A DNA stretch of 64,000 nt from Streptomyces lanatus (GTDB lineage: Bacteria; Actinomycetota; Actinomycetes; Streptomycetales; Streptomycetaceae): NCBI RefSeq assembly GCF_014655715.1, contig NZ_BNBM01000009.1:248001-312000 (forward strand). The letters run 5' to 3'. Every line of letters begins with the position of its first letter. Within the stretch, counting starts at the first letter, position 1. The notes under the pieces were generated by a model. The model had not been told where the DNA came from. It was given only the letters and a program-made list of their open reading frames with translations, and ran no database searches. Positions 52,667-60,655 of the stretch are shown one piece after another. The translations under genes were made by a program, and so were the position numbers.

Positions 52667-53026
52667 ATGTATGAGGAGACTCCGCGTGTCGAACTCACCC
52701 CCGCCGCCGCCGACCTGCTGCGCCGCCTGCGCGCCACACACGGCCCGCTGATGTTCCACCAGTCCGGCGGCTGCTGCGACGGCAGCGCCCCGATGTGCTA
52801 CCCGGAGGGCGAGTTCCGTACCGGTGACGCGGATGTGCTGCTCGCCGAGTTGCAGGTGGAGGGGGTGGCGGAGCCGGTGACGTTCTGGATGTCGCGCAGT
52901 CAGTACGAGGTGTGGAGCCACACCCGGCTGATCGTCGACGTGGTCGAGGGCCGGGGCAGCGGCTTCTCCCTGGAGGCACCCGAGGGGGTGCGTTTCCTCA
53001 CCCGTTCTCGCGTAGTCGGCGCCTAG
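52667..53026 (+). CDS. DUF779 protein with a Cys-rich motif
   Basis: A 119-residue protein. The conserved HQSGGCCDGSAPMCYP near residue 25-40 is the DUF779 hallmark and could bind a metal. The rest is strand-rich (TFWMSRSQYEVWSHTRLIVDVVEGRGSGFSLEAPEGVRF). DUF779 genes often sit beside aldehyde dehydrogenases, though none is adjacent here (one begins at 62726). ATG 52667 follows no strong ribosome site. It is divergent from the SARP regulator (88-base gap). Confidence 0.85.
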   Translation: MYEETPRVELTPAAADLLRRLRATHGPLMFHQSGGCCDGSAPMCYPEGEFRTGDADVLLAELQVEGVAEPVTFWMSRSQYEVWSHTRLIVDVVEGRGSGFSLEAPEGVRFLTRSRVVGA

Positions 53027-53059
53027 AAACCCGGCGGGTCATCGCCGTCTGGTGCACTT

Positions 53060-53098
53060 CCCCTGAGTCCTGCGACATTTGACGAGACCTCAGGGGGG
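53060..53098 (+). promoter_or_regulatory. Hairpin covering the ribosome site of the phosphodiester glycosidase gene
   Basis: CCCCTGAG (53060-53067) pairs perfectly with CTCAGGGG (53089-53096); the right arm runs into GGGGGG, the ribosome-binding purines of the gene starting at 53107. The 21-base loop contains TTTGACG. If transcribed, folding would hide the ribosome site; as DNA it could be an operator. Confidence 0.45.
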
Positions 53099-53106
53099 AA
53101 ATCGTG

Positions 53107-54342
53107 ATGCTTCGTCAGAAACGGTTCGCGACAGCGAGAACGGCACTCACGCTGTGCACGGCACTCGGCGCGCTGGCCGGTGCGGCCCTGGTGGGGGCGG
53201 CACCGGCCGGCGCCGCGCAGGGGGACACTCCTCTCGCGCCGGGTGTCACCTACGACGAGTTCGACATCCCGGCGGCGAAGGGCACGGCGCACGCGCATGT
53301 GCTCTCCGTCGATCTGCGTGATCCGCGTGTCCGTCTGGATCTGCTGTACCCGGGAGCGGTGGCGGCCCGGGCCACCGTCTCGCAGCAGGCCATCGCGCAG
53401 GGTGCCGTGGCGGGCGTGAACGGCGACTTCTTCAACATCAGCGAGACCCAGCACCCCGGCGTGGAGGCGACCGGCGCGAGCGTGGGCCCGGCGATCGTAC
53501 GCGGCCGGGCGCTGAAGGCGGCGGTGCCGAACGGCCAGCGCTTCGGGCCCGCGCTGCCGCCCGGCACGAGCACCGAGGACGTGTTCGGCGTGGGCGTCGA
53601 CCACCGGGCCCGGATCGACGCGCTGAGCCTCAACGGCTCGGTCCGTACGCCCGAGGGACGGCTGCCGTTGGGCGGCCTCAACCAGTACGCGCTGCCGGTG
53701 AACTCCATCGGCGCGTTCACCAGCAAGTGGGGCGCCGTCTCCCGGGTGCGCGCGACGTGCGGCACGGACACGGACCGGGCGGCGCCGTGCAGCACCGACA
53801 CCTACGAGGTGACGGTCCGTCACGGCCGCGTCGTGTCGACCGCCGACAGTCCAGGCAGCGGCACGATCGCCCCGGGCAGCACCGTCCTGGTGGGCCGGGA
53901 GGCGGGCGCGCAGCGGCTGCGGAAGTTCTTCAAGGGCGAGCCGGTGGCGGTGCGGCACCGGCTGGTGGCGTCGTCGTCCCTGATCCCGTACCGCTTCGCG
54001 CTCGGCGGCTACCCGGTGCTCGACGACGGGCAGCCGCTGCCGGGCCTGGACGACCGGGCCTCGGCCGTGCGCACCGCGGTCGGCATCGCGGACCGCGGCC
54101 GGCGGCTGGTGCTGCTAGCGCTGGACGGCGCGCCCGAGTACCGCTCGGGTCTGACCATCGCCGAAGTGGCCTCCGTCATGCGGGACCTGGGCTCGGCCGA
54201 CGCCTTCAGCCTGGACGGCGGCGGCTCGTCGACGCTGGTCGCGCGCGAGCCGGGAGCGGCGACGGTGTCCGTGCGCAACCACCCGTCCGACGGCAGGGAA
54301 CGCCCCGTACCCAATGGCATCGGGGTGTTCTCGACGTCCTGA
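53107..54342 (+). CDS. Secreted phosphodiester glycosidase (NAGPA-domain) protein
   Basis: A 411-residue protein with a signal peptide (TARTALTLCTALGALAGAALVGAAPAGA). The NAGPA/phosphodiester-glycosidase fold is shown by VAGVNGDFFNISETQHPGV, RTAVGIADRGRRLVLLALDG and the C-terminal AFSLDGGGSSTLVAREPG, which hold the conserved Asp and the GGGSST loop. Members remove GlcNAc-type caps or act in exopolysaccharide metabolism. GTG 53104 is an alternative start in frame. The right arm of a hairpin overlaps the ribosome site. Two Cys in RVRATCGTDTDRAAPCS suggest a disulfide. Confidence 0.88.
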   Translation: MLRQKRFATARTALTLCTALGALAGAALVGAAPAGAAQGDTPLAPGVTYDEFDIPAAKGTAHAHVLSVDLRDPRVRLDLLYPGAVAARATVSQQAIAQGAVAGVNGDFFNISETQHPGVEATGASVGPAIVRGRALKAAVPNGQRFGPALPPGTSTEDVFGVGVDHRARIDALSLNGSVRTPEGRLPLGGLNQYALPVNSIGAFTSKWGAVSRVRATCGTDTDRAAPCSTDTYEVTVRHGRVVSTADSPGSGTIAPGSTVLVGREAGAQRLRKFFKGEPVAVRHRLVASSSLIPYRFALGGYPVLDDGQPLPGLDDRASAVRTAVGIADRGRRLVLLALDGAPEYRSGLTIAEVASVMRDLGSADAFSLDGGGSSTLVAREPGAATVSVRNHPSDGRERPVPNGIGVFSTS

Positions 54343-54345
54343 TCG

Positions 54346-54540
54346 TCAAGGCCTGAGGCTGCTCACGATGTCCGCCGTGGCCGTCAGGCCGCTGTTGATG
54401 GTGGGCGCCATGCTGGTGCTGGCCAGATAGAAGCCGAGCAGCAGACACACCAGCGCATGGGTGATCTTCAGTCCGCCGTTGCGGACGAAGATCACCGCCA
54501 GCACGAACAGCAGCAGCACCACAGAGATGGAAATGGCCAT
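54346..54540 (-). CDS. Small two-helix membrane protein
   Basis: A 64-residue protein: a first helix ISISVVLLLFVLAVIFV, then RNGGLKITHALVCLLLGFYLASTSM and a polar C-terminus TADIVSSLRP. GGAGGAGGTTGACG directly precedes ATG 54540. The pattern NGGLKxxHALVCxLLGFYLAxTSMAPxI is one I recall from conserved small Streptomyces membrane proteins of unknown function. It converges with the phosphodiester glycosidase (three bases between stops). Confidence 0.75.
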   Translation of the reverse strand: MAISISVVLLLFVLAVIFVRNGGLKITHALVCLLLGFYLASTSMAPTINSGLTATADIVSSLRP

Positions 54541-54658
54541 CGTCAACCTCCTCCGCCACGTCCACTTCGCGGCCTTCGGCCGCAAGTGTGGCGTAGCGGA
54601 GGGTTCGTCCGGGCGGCTGACCTGTACTCCGAACGAGTGGTGTCCCCGGAGGCGCGGG

Positions 54659-55522
54659 CTAGGCCGTCCGGTGGGCGTCGAGGAACGCCTCCAGACCGGC
54701 CAGATCATCGGTGTTGAGGTAGTCGACGTCGGCGGCGAGCAGCTCGCCCCACAGGGCGTCGCGCGCCGGGCCCGCCACATCCGGCGTCGCCCAGAACCGC
54801 ACCTTCTGCCCACGCGAGTGCGCCGCCCGGACGATGCCGTGCAGCTTCTCGCGCTCGGCGTCCGGGAAGGCGCCCACGCCGAGCCAGGTGAAGTTCAGCG
54901 TCCAGTTGTCGCTGATCAGCGGCACGAAGGAGGCCGGCGCCGAGGTGCCGAGGTCGGACATGCGGCCGTCGTAGAAGGCACGGCGGACGGTCTGGGCCTC
55001 CATCGGCGTACGGGCGGCGCGGTCACCGGAGATCACCGCGGTGACCGGGCCCCGGAACACCCGTCCGTGGGCGTAGGTCGTGAACAGGTGCTTGTAGCGC
55101 GCCAGATGCCGGTCGAGTTCGAGGTACGTCGAGGAGCCCTCGGTCTTGATGTCGATGAGCAGCTGGAGCGACCCGCGCTGACGCCGGTACACAGAGCCGT
55201 GGTTGGCCTTGACGCGGGCGGCCAGCGGGTCGAGGTAGAGGGACTCCAGGGTGCGGCTGGGGTCGAGGTCCTCGGGGTCGTGGCCGATCAGGAGCTGGTC
55301 GCCGACGAGGTAGATGTCGGCCTCGACGCTGCCGAAGCGGTGGTCGAGGGCGTCGAAGAGGGGGCGCGGGTGCTCGTAGTCGTTGTGCGCGTGCGCCCGC
55401 CACAAGGGGCGCGGGCCATGCCGCTGTCCGCCCGCGAGCGCGGCGGTGGCGGGCAGGGCGACGGTGCCCGCGAGGGCGGCGCCGAGGGTGGTGAGGGCTC
55501 TGCGACGGGTGGTGAGGGCCAT
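54659..55522 (-). CDS. Tat-exported glycerophosphodiester/PI-phospholipase-like phosphodiesterase
   Basis: A 287-residue protein with a Tat signal (TTRRRALTTLGAALAGTVALPATAALAG). The TIM-barrel motifs RAHAHNDYEHPRPLFDAL, SVEADIYLVGDQLLIGHDPEDLD and LLIDIKTEG match the GDPD/PI-PLC superfamily: two His, Glu-x-Asp and Asp-x-Lys around the metal site. The likely job is phospholipid or teichoic-acid turnover outside the cell, perhaps phosphate scavenging. GGGAGGCAGAGC precedes ATG 55522. It is followed on the same strand, 118 bases on, by the small membrane protein. Confidence 0.85.
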   Translation of the reverse strand: MALTTRRRALTTLGAALAGTVALPATAALAGGQRHGPRPLWRAHAHNDYEHPRPLFDALDHRFGSVEADIYLVGDQLLIGHDPEDLDPSRTLESLYLDPLAARVKANHGSVYRRQRGSLQLLIDIKTEGSSTYLELDRHLARYKHLFTTYAHGRVFRGPVTAVISGDRAARTPMEAQTVRRAFYDGRMSDLGTSAPASFVPLISDNWTLNFTWLGVGAFPDAEREKLHGIVRAAHSRGQKVRFWATPDVAGPARDALWGELLAADVDYLNTDDLAGLEAFLDAHRTA

Positions 55523-55655
55523 GCTCTGCCTCCCTGAGAGGGCCGGATCGGAACGCTGCGAGTATGCGTTTCCGAAGGGCCCGAACATCAGTGCCCGCGC
55601 AGGGAGTTGGCCGGACCGCCGCGCCCTGTTCATTTCCTCCGATCGGCGCGCACGA

Positions 55656-55685
55656 AAAAGCCCGCCCCAGGTGGGGCGGGCTTTT
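55656..55685. terminator. Strong bidirectional-type rho-independent terminator
   Basis: AAAAGCCCGCCCC (55656-55668) and GGGGCGGGCTTTT (55673-55685) form a perfect 13-pair stem with loop AGGT and A/T tails on both sides. It lies just after the acyl-CoA dehydrogenase operon, which reads leftward, and before the GDPD promoter. Confidence 0.9.
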
Positions 55686-55708
55686 CGCAGGGTTCGCTCA
55701 GGTGTACG

Positions 55709-56782
55709 TCAGGGAGCCTGGAGGTCGATGGATTCGGCCAGCGCCTCGCGGTGGGCGCCCGCGCTGCCGTAGGCGATCGAGTCGGCCTTGGCCCGCTTCA
55801 GATACAGATGCACCGGGTGCTCCCAGGTCATCCCGATCCCGCCGTGCAGTTGCAGGGCCTCCTCGGCGGCGTGCACGGCGACGGGCGCCGCGTAGGCCTG
55901 GGCCACGGCGACCGCCACGTCGGCGTCCTCGCCGGTGGCCAGCGCGTCGGCCGCGTTCCGGGCGGCGGCACGCAGGTTGACGACCTCCAGCCACAGCTGG
56001 GCGAGCCGGTGCTTGAGGGCCTGGAATCCGCCGACGGGCCGGTTGAACTGCTTGCGGTCCTTCAGATAGCGGACCGTCTCGGTCAACGTCCATTCCGCGA
56101 GGCCGAGTTGCTCGGACGCCAGCAGCCCGGCCCCGGCCCGCAGGGCACGCCGCACGGCGGGCTCGGCATCGCCAAGGAGCCGACCGGGCGCCCCGTCCAG
56201 GGTGACCGTGGCGAGGGGCCGGGTCAGATCCAGGGACGCCTGCGGGGTGACGGTCACGGCGTCGGCGTCCACCGCGTACAGCCCACCGTCGTCCGCGGGC
56301 ACCAGCAGCACATCGGCGATGACCGCATCCGCGATGCCGGTCAACTCCCCGTGCAGGGCCCCGCCTTCATGCCGTACGACCTTGTAGGCGCCGCCCGCGG
56401 CGACGTTCAGCGCGACGGCGAGGGCGCCGATACGCCGCCCGGACGCCAGGTCGGCGAGCAGGTCGTCCGCATCGCAGGACAGCAGCGCCTCGGTGGCGAC
56501 GACGGCGCTCGCCAGATACGGCACGGGAGCGACGGCGCGCCCCAACTCCTCCAGTACGACGGCGACTTCACGGTGCGTGGCACCTTGGCCGCCCTTGTCC
56601 TCCGGAACCAGGAGCCCGGCCAGGCCCATCCCGTCGGCGAGGGCCTTCCACGCCTCCAGGGCGTGCGGGGTGTCCGACTCGGCACGGGCGATGACGCCGG
56701 GCGCGTCGCAGTGATCGGTGAGCAGATCGCGTACGGCGGCCCGCAGCGCCTCTTCCTCCTCCGAGTACAGCAGGTCGGTCAT
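55709..56782 (-). CDS. Acyl-CoA dehydrogenase family subunit lacking the catalytic Glu
   Basis: A 357-residue protein with the ACAD fold: N-terminal helices (LYSEEEEALRAAVRDLLTDH), a mid beta domain, and C-terminal helices (FQALKHRLAQLWLEV, LQLHGGIGMTWEHPVHLYLKRAKADS). In place of the catalytic EGGT segment the sequence is AYGSAGAH, so the base is missing. Its start overlaps the stop of the other acyl-CoA dehydrogenase (ATGA), the pattern of the heterotetrameric steroid-type dehydrogenases (ChsE/FadE pairs) in actinobacteria, where only one subunit is catalytic. Confidence 0.9.
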   Translation of the reverse strand: MTDLLYSEEEEALRAAVRDLLTDHCDAPGVIARAESDTPHALEAWKALADGMGLAGLLVPEDKGGQGATHREVAVVLEELGRAVAPVPYLASAVVATEALLSCDADDLLADLASGRRIGALAVALNVAAGGAYKVVRHEGGALHGELTGIADAVIADVLLVPADDGGLYAVDADAVTVTPQASLDLTRPLATVTLDGAPGRLLGDAEPAVRRALRAGAGLLASEQLGLAEWTLTETVRYLKDRKQFNRPVGGFQALKHRLAQLWLEVVNLRAAARNAADALATGEDADVAVAVAQAYAAPVAVHAAEEALQLHGGIGMTWEHPVHLYLKRAKADSIAYGSAGAHREALAESIDLQAP

Positions 56783-57963
56783 CGGGCGAGGTCCTTCCAG
56801 GCGACGTCCTTGTCGGTGCGCGGCTCGGACGGCAGGCCCAGGACGCGCTCGGCGACGATGTTCAGCAGGACCTCGCTGGTCCCGCCCTCGATGCTGTTGC
56901 CCTTGGAGCGGAGATAGCGGTAGCCGGCGTCACGGCCGACGAAGTCCACCAGCTCGGGCCGGCGCATGGTCCAGTCGTCGTACAACAGTCCTTCCTCGCC
57001 GCGCAGTTCGACCTCCAGGCCGCTGATCTCCTGGTTGAGGCGGGCGAAGGCGAGCTTCATACCGGCGCCCTCGGGGCCGGGCTGGCCCGCGACAAGCTGC
57101 TGCCGCAGCCGCTCGGCGGTGAGACGGGAGACCTCGGAGTCGACCCACAGCTTCAGCAGCCGCTGGTGGAGGTCATGGGTACGCAGCTCGGGCCGCTCGC
57201 GCCAGGTCTTGGCGACCGGCCCGATCATGCCGCCCTCGCGGGGCAGCCGCATGCCGCCGATGGCGACGCGCTCGTTGTTCAGCGTGGTCTGCGCGACCTT
57301 CCAGCCGTCGCCGATCGCGCCGAGGCGCCGGGAGTCCGGGATGCGGACGTCGGTGAGGAACACCTCGTTGAACTCGGCCTCGCCGGTGATCTGGCGCAGC
57401 GGCCGGACCTCGACACCGGGATCGGTCATGTCGCAGAGGAAGTACGTGATGCCCGCGTGCTTGGGCACATCCGGGTCGGTGCGCGCGATGAGGATGGCCC
57501 AGCGGGCGATGTGGGCGCTGGAGGTCCACACCTTCTGCCCGTTGACGACCCAGTCGTCGCCCTCACGTACGGCCCGGGTGCCGAGCGCGGCCAGGTCGGA
57601 TCCGGCGCCGGGCTCGCTGAACAGCTGGCACCAGACCTCTTCGCCGGTCCACAGGGGCCGCAGATAGCGCTGCTTCTGCTCCTCGGTGCCGTACTTGAGG
57701 ATGGTCGGCGCGGCCATGCCGAGCCCGATGCCGATGCGCCGCGGCTCGTTGTCGGGGGCGCCGGCGGCCTCCAACTCGGCGTCCACGACGACCTGGAGGG
57801 AACGGGGTGCACCGAGTCCACCGAGGCCCTCGGGATAGTGCACCCACGCGAGGCCGGCGTCGAAGCGGGCGCGCAGGAAGTCCAGCCGGTCGGTGGTGTC
57901 CGGAGGACAGGCGTCCAGCAACTCCCCTGTACGGCGCCGAAGTTCGGCTGCGTCGATCGTCAT
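56779..57963 (-). CDS. Acyl-CoA dehydrogenase, catalytic subunit
   Basis: A 394-residue FAD enzyme. Flavin contacts are QLFSEPGAGSDLAALGT and VNGQKVWTSSAHIARWAILIART; the catalytic Glu is in NSIEGGTSEVLLNIVAERVLGLP. It oxidises the alpha-beta bond of an acyl-CoA. It is the middle gene of an operon, overlapping both neighbours by four bases: a zinc-free MDR enzyme upstream and the Glu-less partner downstream. By analogy with ChsE1/ChsE2 the two probably form an alpha2beta2 complex acting on a bulky acyl-CoA such as a sterol side chain. Confidence 0.93.
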   Translation of the reverse strand: MTIDAAELRRRTGELLDACPPDTTDRLDFLRARFDAGLAWVHYPEGLGGLGAPRSLQVVVDAELEAAGAPDNEPRRIGIGLGMAAPTILKYGTEEQKQRYLRPLWTGEEVWCQLFSEPGAGSDLAALGTRAVREGDDWVVNGQKVWTSSAHIARWAILIARTDPDVPKHAGITYFLCDMTDPGVEVRPLRQITGEAEFNEVFLTDVRIPDSRRLGAIGDGWKVAQTTLNNERVAIGGMRLPREGGMIGPVAKTWRERPELRTHDLHQRLLKLWVDSEVSRLTAERLRQQLVAGQPGPEGAGMKLAFARLNQEISGLEVELRGEEGLLYDDWTMRRPELVDFVGRDAGYRYLRSKGNSIEGGTSEVLLNIVAERVLGLPSEPRTDKDVAWKDLAR

Positions 57964-58937
57964 GCGGCGGCTCCGTTCTCCAGCGAAGGCACCACGGCGA
58001 CGCGCCCCGTGGTGACACCGTCGGCGACCCGCTGCACGGCGGCCGCGGCCCCGCCCAGTGGCACCCGCTCACTCACCAGCGGCTTGATCGCGCCCCGGGC
58101 GGCCAGCTCGGTGAGCTGCTCGTGGCAGTGCTGGATCAGCTTGGGGTTCTTGGTGTTGTAGAGGCCCCAATGCAGACCCAGGATCGAGTAGTTCTTCACC
58201 AGGGCGTGGTTGAGCGCCGGGCTGGGGATCGACCCACTGGCGAAGCCGACCACGACGATCCGCCCCTCGAAGGCGACGACCTTGGCGGACTGGGCGTAGG
58301 CCTCACCGCCGACCGGGTCATAGATGACGTCGGCGCCCCGCCCACCGGTCGCCTCCTTCACGGCACCGATGACGTCCTCGGCACGCCGGTCGATGACGAC
58401 GTCACAGCCCAGCTCCCGCGCCACGGCCGCCTTCTCGGCCCCGCCCACGACGCCGATGACCCGCGCCCCGGCCGCCTTGCCGAGCTGCACGGCCGCGCTG
58501 CCGACCCCTCCAGCGGCAGCGTGGACCAGCAGCGTCTCCCCGGCCTCCAGCCCGGCCCGGCGGTGCAGGCCGAACCAGCCGGTCTGATAGCCGATGTGCA
58601 GGGCGGCGGCCTCGGCGTCGTCCAGCGACTCGGGCGCGGGCAGGAGGGCGGCGGCGTCCGCGACGGCGTACTCGGCGAAGCCGCCGTACGGCAGCGCCGG
58701 GTTGGCGAGGACGCGGCGCCCGTCCTCGGTCTCGCCGCAGATCTCCACGCCGGGCGTGAACGGCAGCGGCGGCCGGACCTGGTACTGCCCCCGGCACAGC
58801 AGCGCGTCCGGGAAGTTGATGTTGGCTGCGCGCACCTTCAGCAGGACCTGGCCGTCACCGGGCGTGGGCGTCTCGACGTCGTCGAGGCGCATCACCTCGC
58901 TCGGCTCGCCGTTCTCGTGCACTTGCCATGCCTGCAT
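57960..58937 (-). CDS. Zinc-independent MDR NADPH:quinone/enoyl oxidoreductase
   Basis: A 325-residue MDR protein of the quinone-oxidoreductase/crotonyl-CoA-reductase-like group. The GroES-like domain has PDALLCRGQYQVRPPLPFTPGVEICGET with no zinc Cys cluster, and the NADPH fold has VHAAAGGVGSAAVQLGKAAGARVIGV. It reduces quinones or enoyl compounds. It heads the operon with two acyl-CoA dehydrogenase subunits (4-base overlaps), so an acyl-CoA pathway is likely. A palindrome lies 53 bases upstream at the promoter. Confidence 0.9.
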   Translation of the reverse strand: MQAWQVHENGEPSEVMRLDDVETPTPGDGQVLLKVRAANINFPDALLCRGQYQVRPPLPFTPGVEICGETEDGRRVLANPALPYGGFAEYAVADAAALLPAPESLDDAEAAALHIGYQTGWFGLHRRAGLEAGETLLVHAAAGGVGSAAVQLGKAAGARVIGVVGGAEKAAVARELGCDVVIDRRAEDVIGAVKEATGGRGADVIYDPVGGEAYAQSAKVVAFEGRIVVVGFASGSIPSPALNHALVKNYSILGLHWGLYNTKNPKLIQHCHEQLTELAARGAIKPLVSERVPLGGAAAAVQRVADGVTTGRVAVVPSLENGAAA

Positions 58938-58984
58938 GCGGTGCCTCCACGGGGGACTGCTTCGTCTGACCGGGGTCGGTTCGC

Positions 58985-59001
58985 ATACTAAGCGGTCGCT
59001 T
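58985..59001 (-). promoter_or_regulatory. Operator AAGCG-GT-CGCTT with -10 box for the acyl-CoA operon
   Basis: AAGCG and CGCTT arms at 58990-59001 overlap a minus-strand -10 TAGTAT (58985-58990). AAGCGnnCGCTT motifs before acyl-CoA dehydrogenase genes are typical of TetR-type regulators of lipid catabolism. No such gene is in the window, so control is from elsewhere. Confidence 0.55.
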
Positions 59002-59026
59002 GCCGTTCAGGGAACAGTCAGATGGG

Positions 59027-59602
59027 TCACGACCGCTTCGGGCGCGCCCTCACATGCATCCGCTCCCCCTGCGGCCCTAACAGACTGAGGAACTCCACCG
59101 GCCCCTCCCCCGTCGATCCGAACCAGTGCGGCACCCGTGTGTCGAACTCGGCGGCCTCCCCCGCCGCCAGCACCACATCATGCTCACCCAGCACCAGACG
59201 CAGCCTGCCCGACAGGACGTACAGCCACTCGTAGCCCTCGTGCGTGCGTGGTTCCGGTTCGAGGTTGCGCTGCGGTTCGAGCACCTTGAAGGCCTGGAGG
59301 CCGCCGGGCTGGCGGGTGAGCGGCCAGTGCTTGCGGCCGTACTGCTCGATCGGCTTCGTGGCGCGGACCCGCGGATCGCCGACGACGGGGTTGCCGACCA
59401 GTTCGTCCAGCGGCACCTGGTGGGCCTGCGCGATCGGCAGCAGCAGTTCCAGGCTGGGCTTGCGCAGGCCGGACTCCAGCCGGGACAGCGTGCTCACCGA
59501 GATCCCGGTCGCCTCGGACAGCGAGGCGAGGGTCACCTCACGCTCCTTGCGCATCTGCCGCAGCCTCGGGCCCACGCCCGCGAGAACGTCGTCGGTACTC
59601 AT
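59027..59602 (-). CDS. XRE-cupin transcriptional regulator
   Basis: A 191-residue regulator. HTH_XRE (about 10-63) reads LRQMRKEREVTLASLSEATGISVSTLSRLESGLRKPSLELL. The C-terminal cupin (about 115-185) is EGYEWLYVLSGRLRLVLGEHDVVLAAGEAAEFDTRVPHWF, which binds a small ligand. It is divergent from the thioredoxin-reductase-like flavoprotein with 77 bases between. On the minus strand the mRNA probably starts at or within a base of ATG 59602 (leaderless; see promoter). Regulation of the flavoprotein gene is a reasonable inference. Confidence 0.92.
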   Translation of the reverse strand: MSTDDVLAGVGPRLRQMRKEREVTLASLSEATGISVSTLSRLESGLRKPSLELLLPIAQAHQVPLDELVGNPVVGDPRVRATKPIEQYGRKHWPLTRQPGGLQAFKVLEPQRNLEPEPRTHEGYEWLYVLSGRLRLVLGEHDVVLAAGEAAEFDTRVPHWFGSTGEGPVEFLSLLGPQGERMHVRARPKRS

Positions 59603-59608
59603 ACGGAT

Positions 59609-59637
59609 ATTGCAGGTTCGGCAAACGCATTTGTCAA
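59609..59637 (-). promoter_or_regulatory. Sigma70-type promoter of the XRE gene, probably leaderless
   Basis: Minus strand -35 TTGACA (59632-59637) and -10 TGCAAT (59609-59614) are spaced by 17 bases. The start would be near 59602, the ATG itself, and no ribosome site precedes it. Confidence 0.5.
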
Positions 59638-59679
59638 TCCCGTATCGGCGGAGGCACGGTCGTGGTGGAGGTGGTCACC

Positions 59680-60612
59680 ATGACCGGTACAACCGATCCC
59701 TATGAAGTGATCGTCATCGGCGGCGGCGCGGCCGGCCTGTCCGCGGCCCTCGTCCTGGGCCGCGCCCGGCGCCGCACCCTGGTAGTCGACGCCGGCGAGC
59801 CACGCAACGCGCCCGCCGCCCATATGCAGGGCTATCTCTCCCGGGACGGCATGCCCCCGGCCGAGTTCCTGGCCATCGGCCGGGAGGAGATCGCGCGGTA
59901 CGGGGTCGAGCTGGTCCGGGACCGTGCGGTGGACATCAGGCCCGGCGTCGACTTCGCGGTCGCCCTGGCCAGTGGCCGCCACGTCCATGCCCGCCGCGTC
60001 ATCATCGCCACCGGCCTCAAGGACGAGCTGCCCGAGGTCCCCGGCGTCGCCGAGCGCTTCGGCAAGGACGTGCTGCACTGCCCGTACTGCCATGGCTGGG
60101 AGGTGCGCGACCAGGCGTTCGGCGTGCTGGCGACGACTCCTATGAGCGTCCACCAGGCGCTCATGGTGTCCCAGTGGTCGAAGGACGTGACCTTCTTCCT
60201 GCACGAGGTCCCCGAGTCCGACCTGACGGACGACGACCTGCGCAGGCTCGCGGCGGCCGGGGTGAAGGTGGTGCCGGGTGCGGTGGCCGGGCTGGTGATC
60301 GAGGAGGACCGGTTGACGGGGGTGCGTCTGGCGGACGGGACGGTGCACGCGCGCGAGGTGGTCTTCGTCGCGCCTCGGGCGGTGCCGCAGACCGGCTTGC
60401 TGGAGAAGCTGGGCGCCGAGATGCAGGAGACCCCTTTCGGCGCGTACCCGAAGGTCGACCCGACCGGGCTGACCTCGGTACCGGGTGTCTGGGCGGTGGG
60501 CAACGCGATGGGCTTCTCGGAGCAGGTCATCAACGCGGCGGCGGGGGGTTACCGGGCGGGGGCCTTCATCAACGGGGAGCTGCTCTTCGCCGACCTGGAT
60601 AAAACGCTGTAG
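59680..60612 (+). CDS. Thioredoxin-reductase-like FAD protein with CPYC, no NADPH motif
   Basis: A 310-residue flavoprotein. FAD motif IVIGGGAAGLSAALVLGRA at 11-29; redox pair C134 and C137 in HCPYCHGWEVRDQ; C-terminal FAD contact GVWAVGNAMGFSEQVINAAAGGYRAG. True thioredoxin reductases have CATCDG and a GxGxxA NADPH site after it; here the corresponding stretch is GVLATTPMSVHQALMVSQW, with no glycine motif. The CxxCHG layout resembles dithiol oxidases (GliT/HlmI-like) or ferredoxin-linked relatives. GGAGGTGGTCACC precedes ATG 59680; GTG 59662 is a less likely start. Divergent XRE-cupin regulator. Confidence 0.88.
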   Translation: MTGTTDPYEVIVIGGGAAGLSAALVLGRARRRTLVVDAGEPRNAPAAHMQGYLSRDGMPPAEFLAIGREEIARYGVELVRDRAVDIRPGVDFAVALASGRHVHARRVIIATGLKDELPEVPGVAERFGKDVLHCPYCHGWEVRDQAFGVLATTPMSVHQALMVSQWSKDVTFFLHEVPESDLTDDDLRRLAAAGVKVVPGAVAGLVIEEDRLTGVRLADGTVHAREVVFVAPRAVPQTGLLEKLGAEMQETPFGAYPKVDPTGLTSVPGVWAVGNAMGFSEQVINAAAGGYRAGAFINGELLFADLDKTL

Positions 60613-60655
60613 ACACGACGAGCCCGCAGCCGAGACACAACCCATCATTGGCTAC

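Noticed and set aside
48652..52674. A 1340-codon open frame on the plus strand across the SARP gene, and similar long frames elsewhere (for example 45071-47947 minus, 42770-44968 minus)
   Set aside because: Each lies opposite or out of frame with a gene that has clear domains. Their products are low-complexity Arg/Gly/Pro-rich sequence, as expected from the third-position GC bias.
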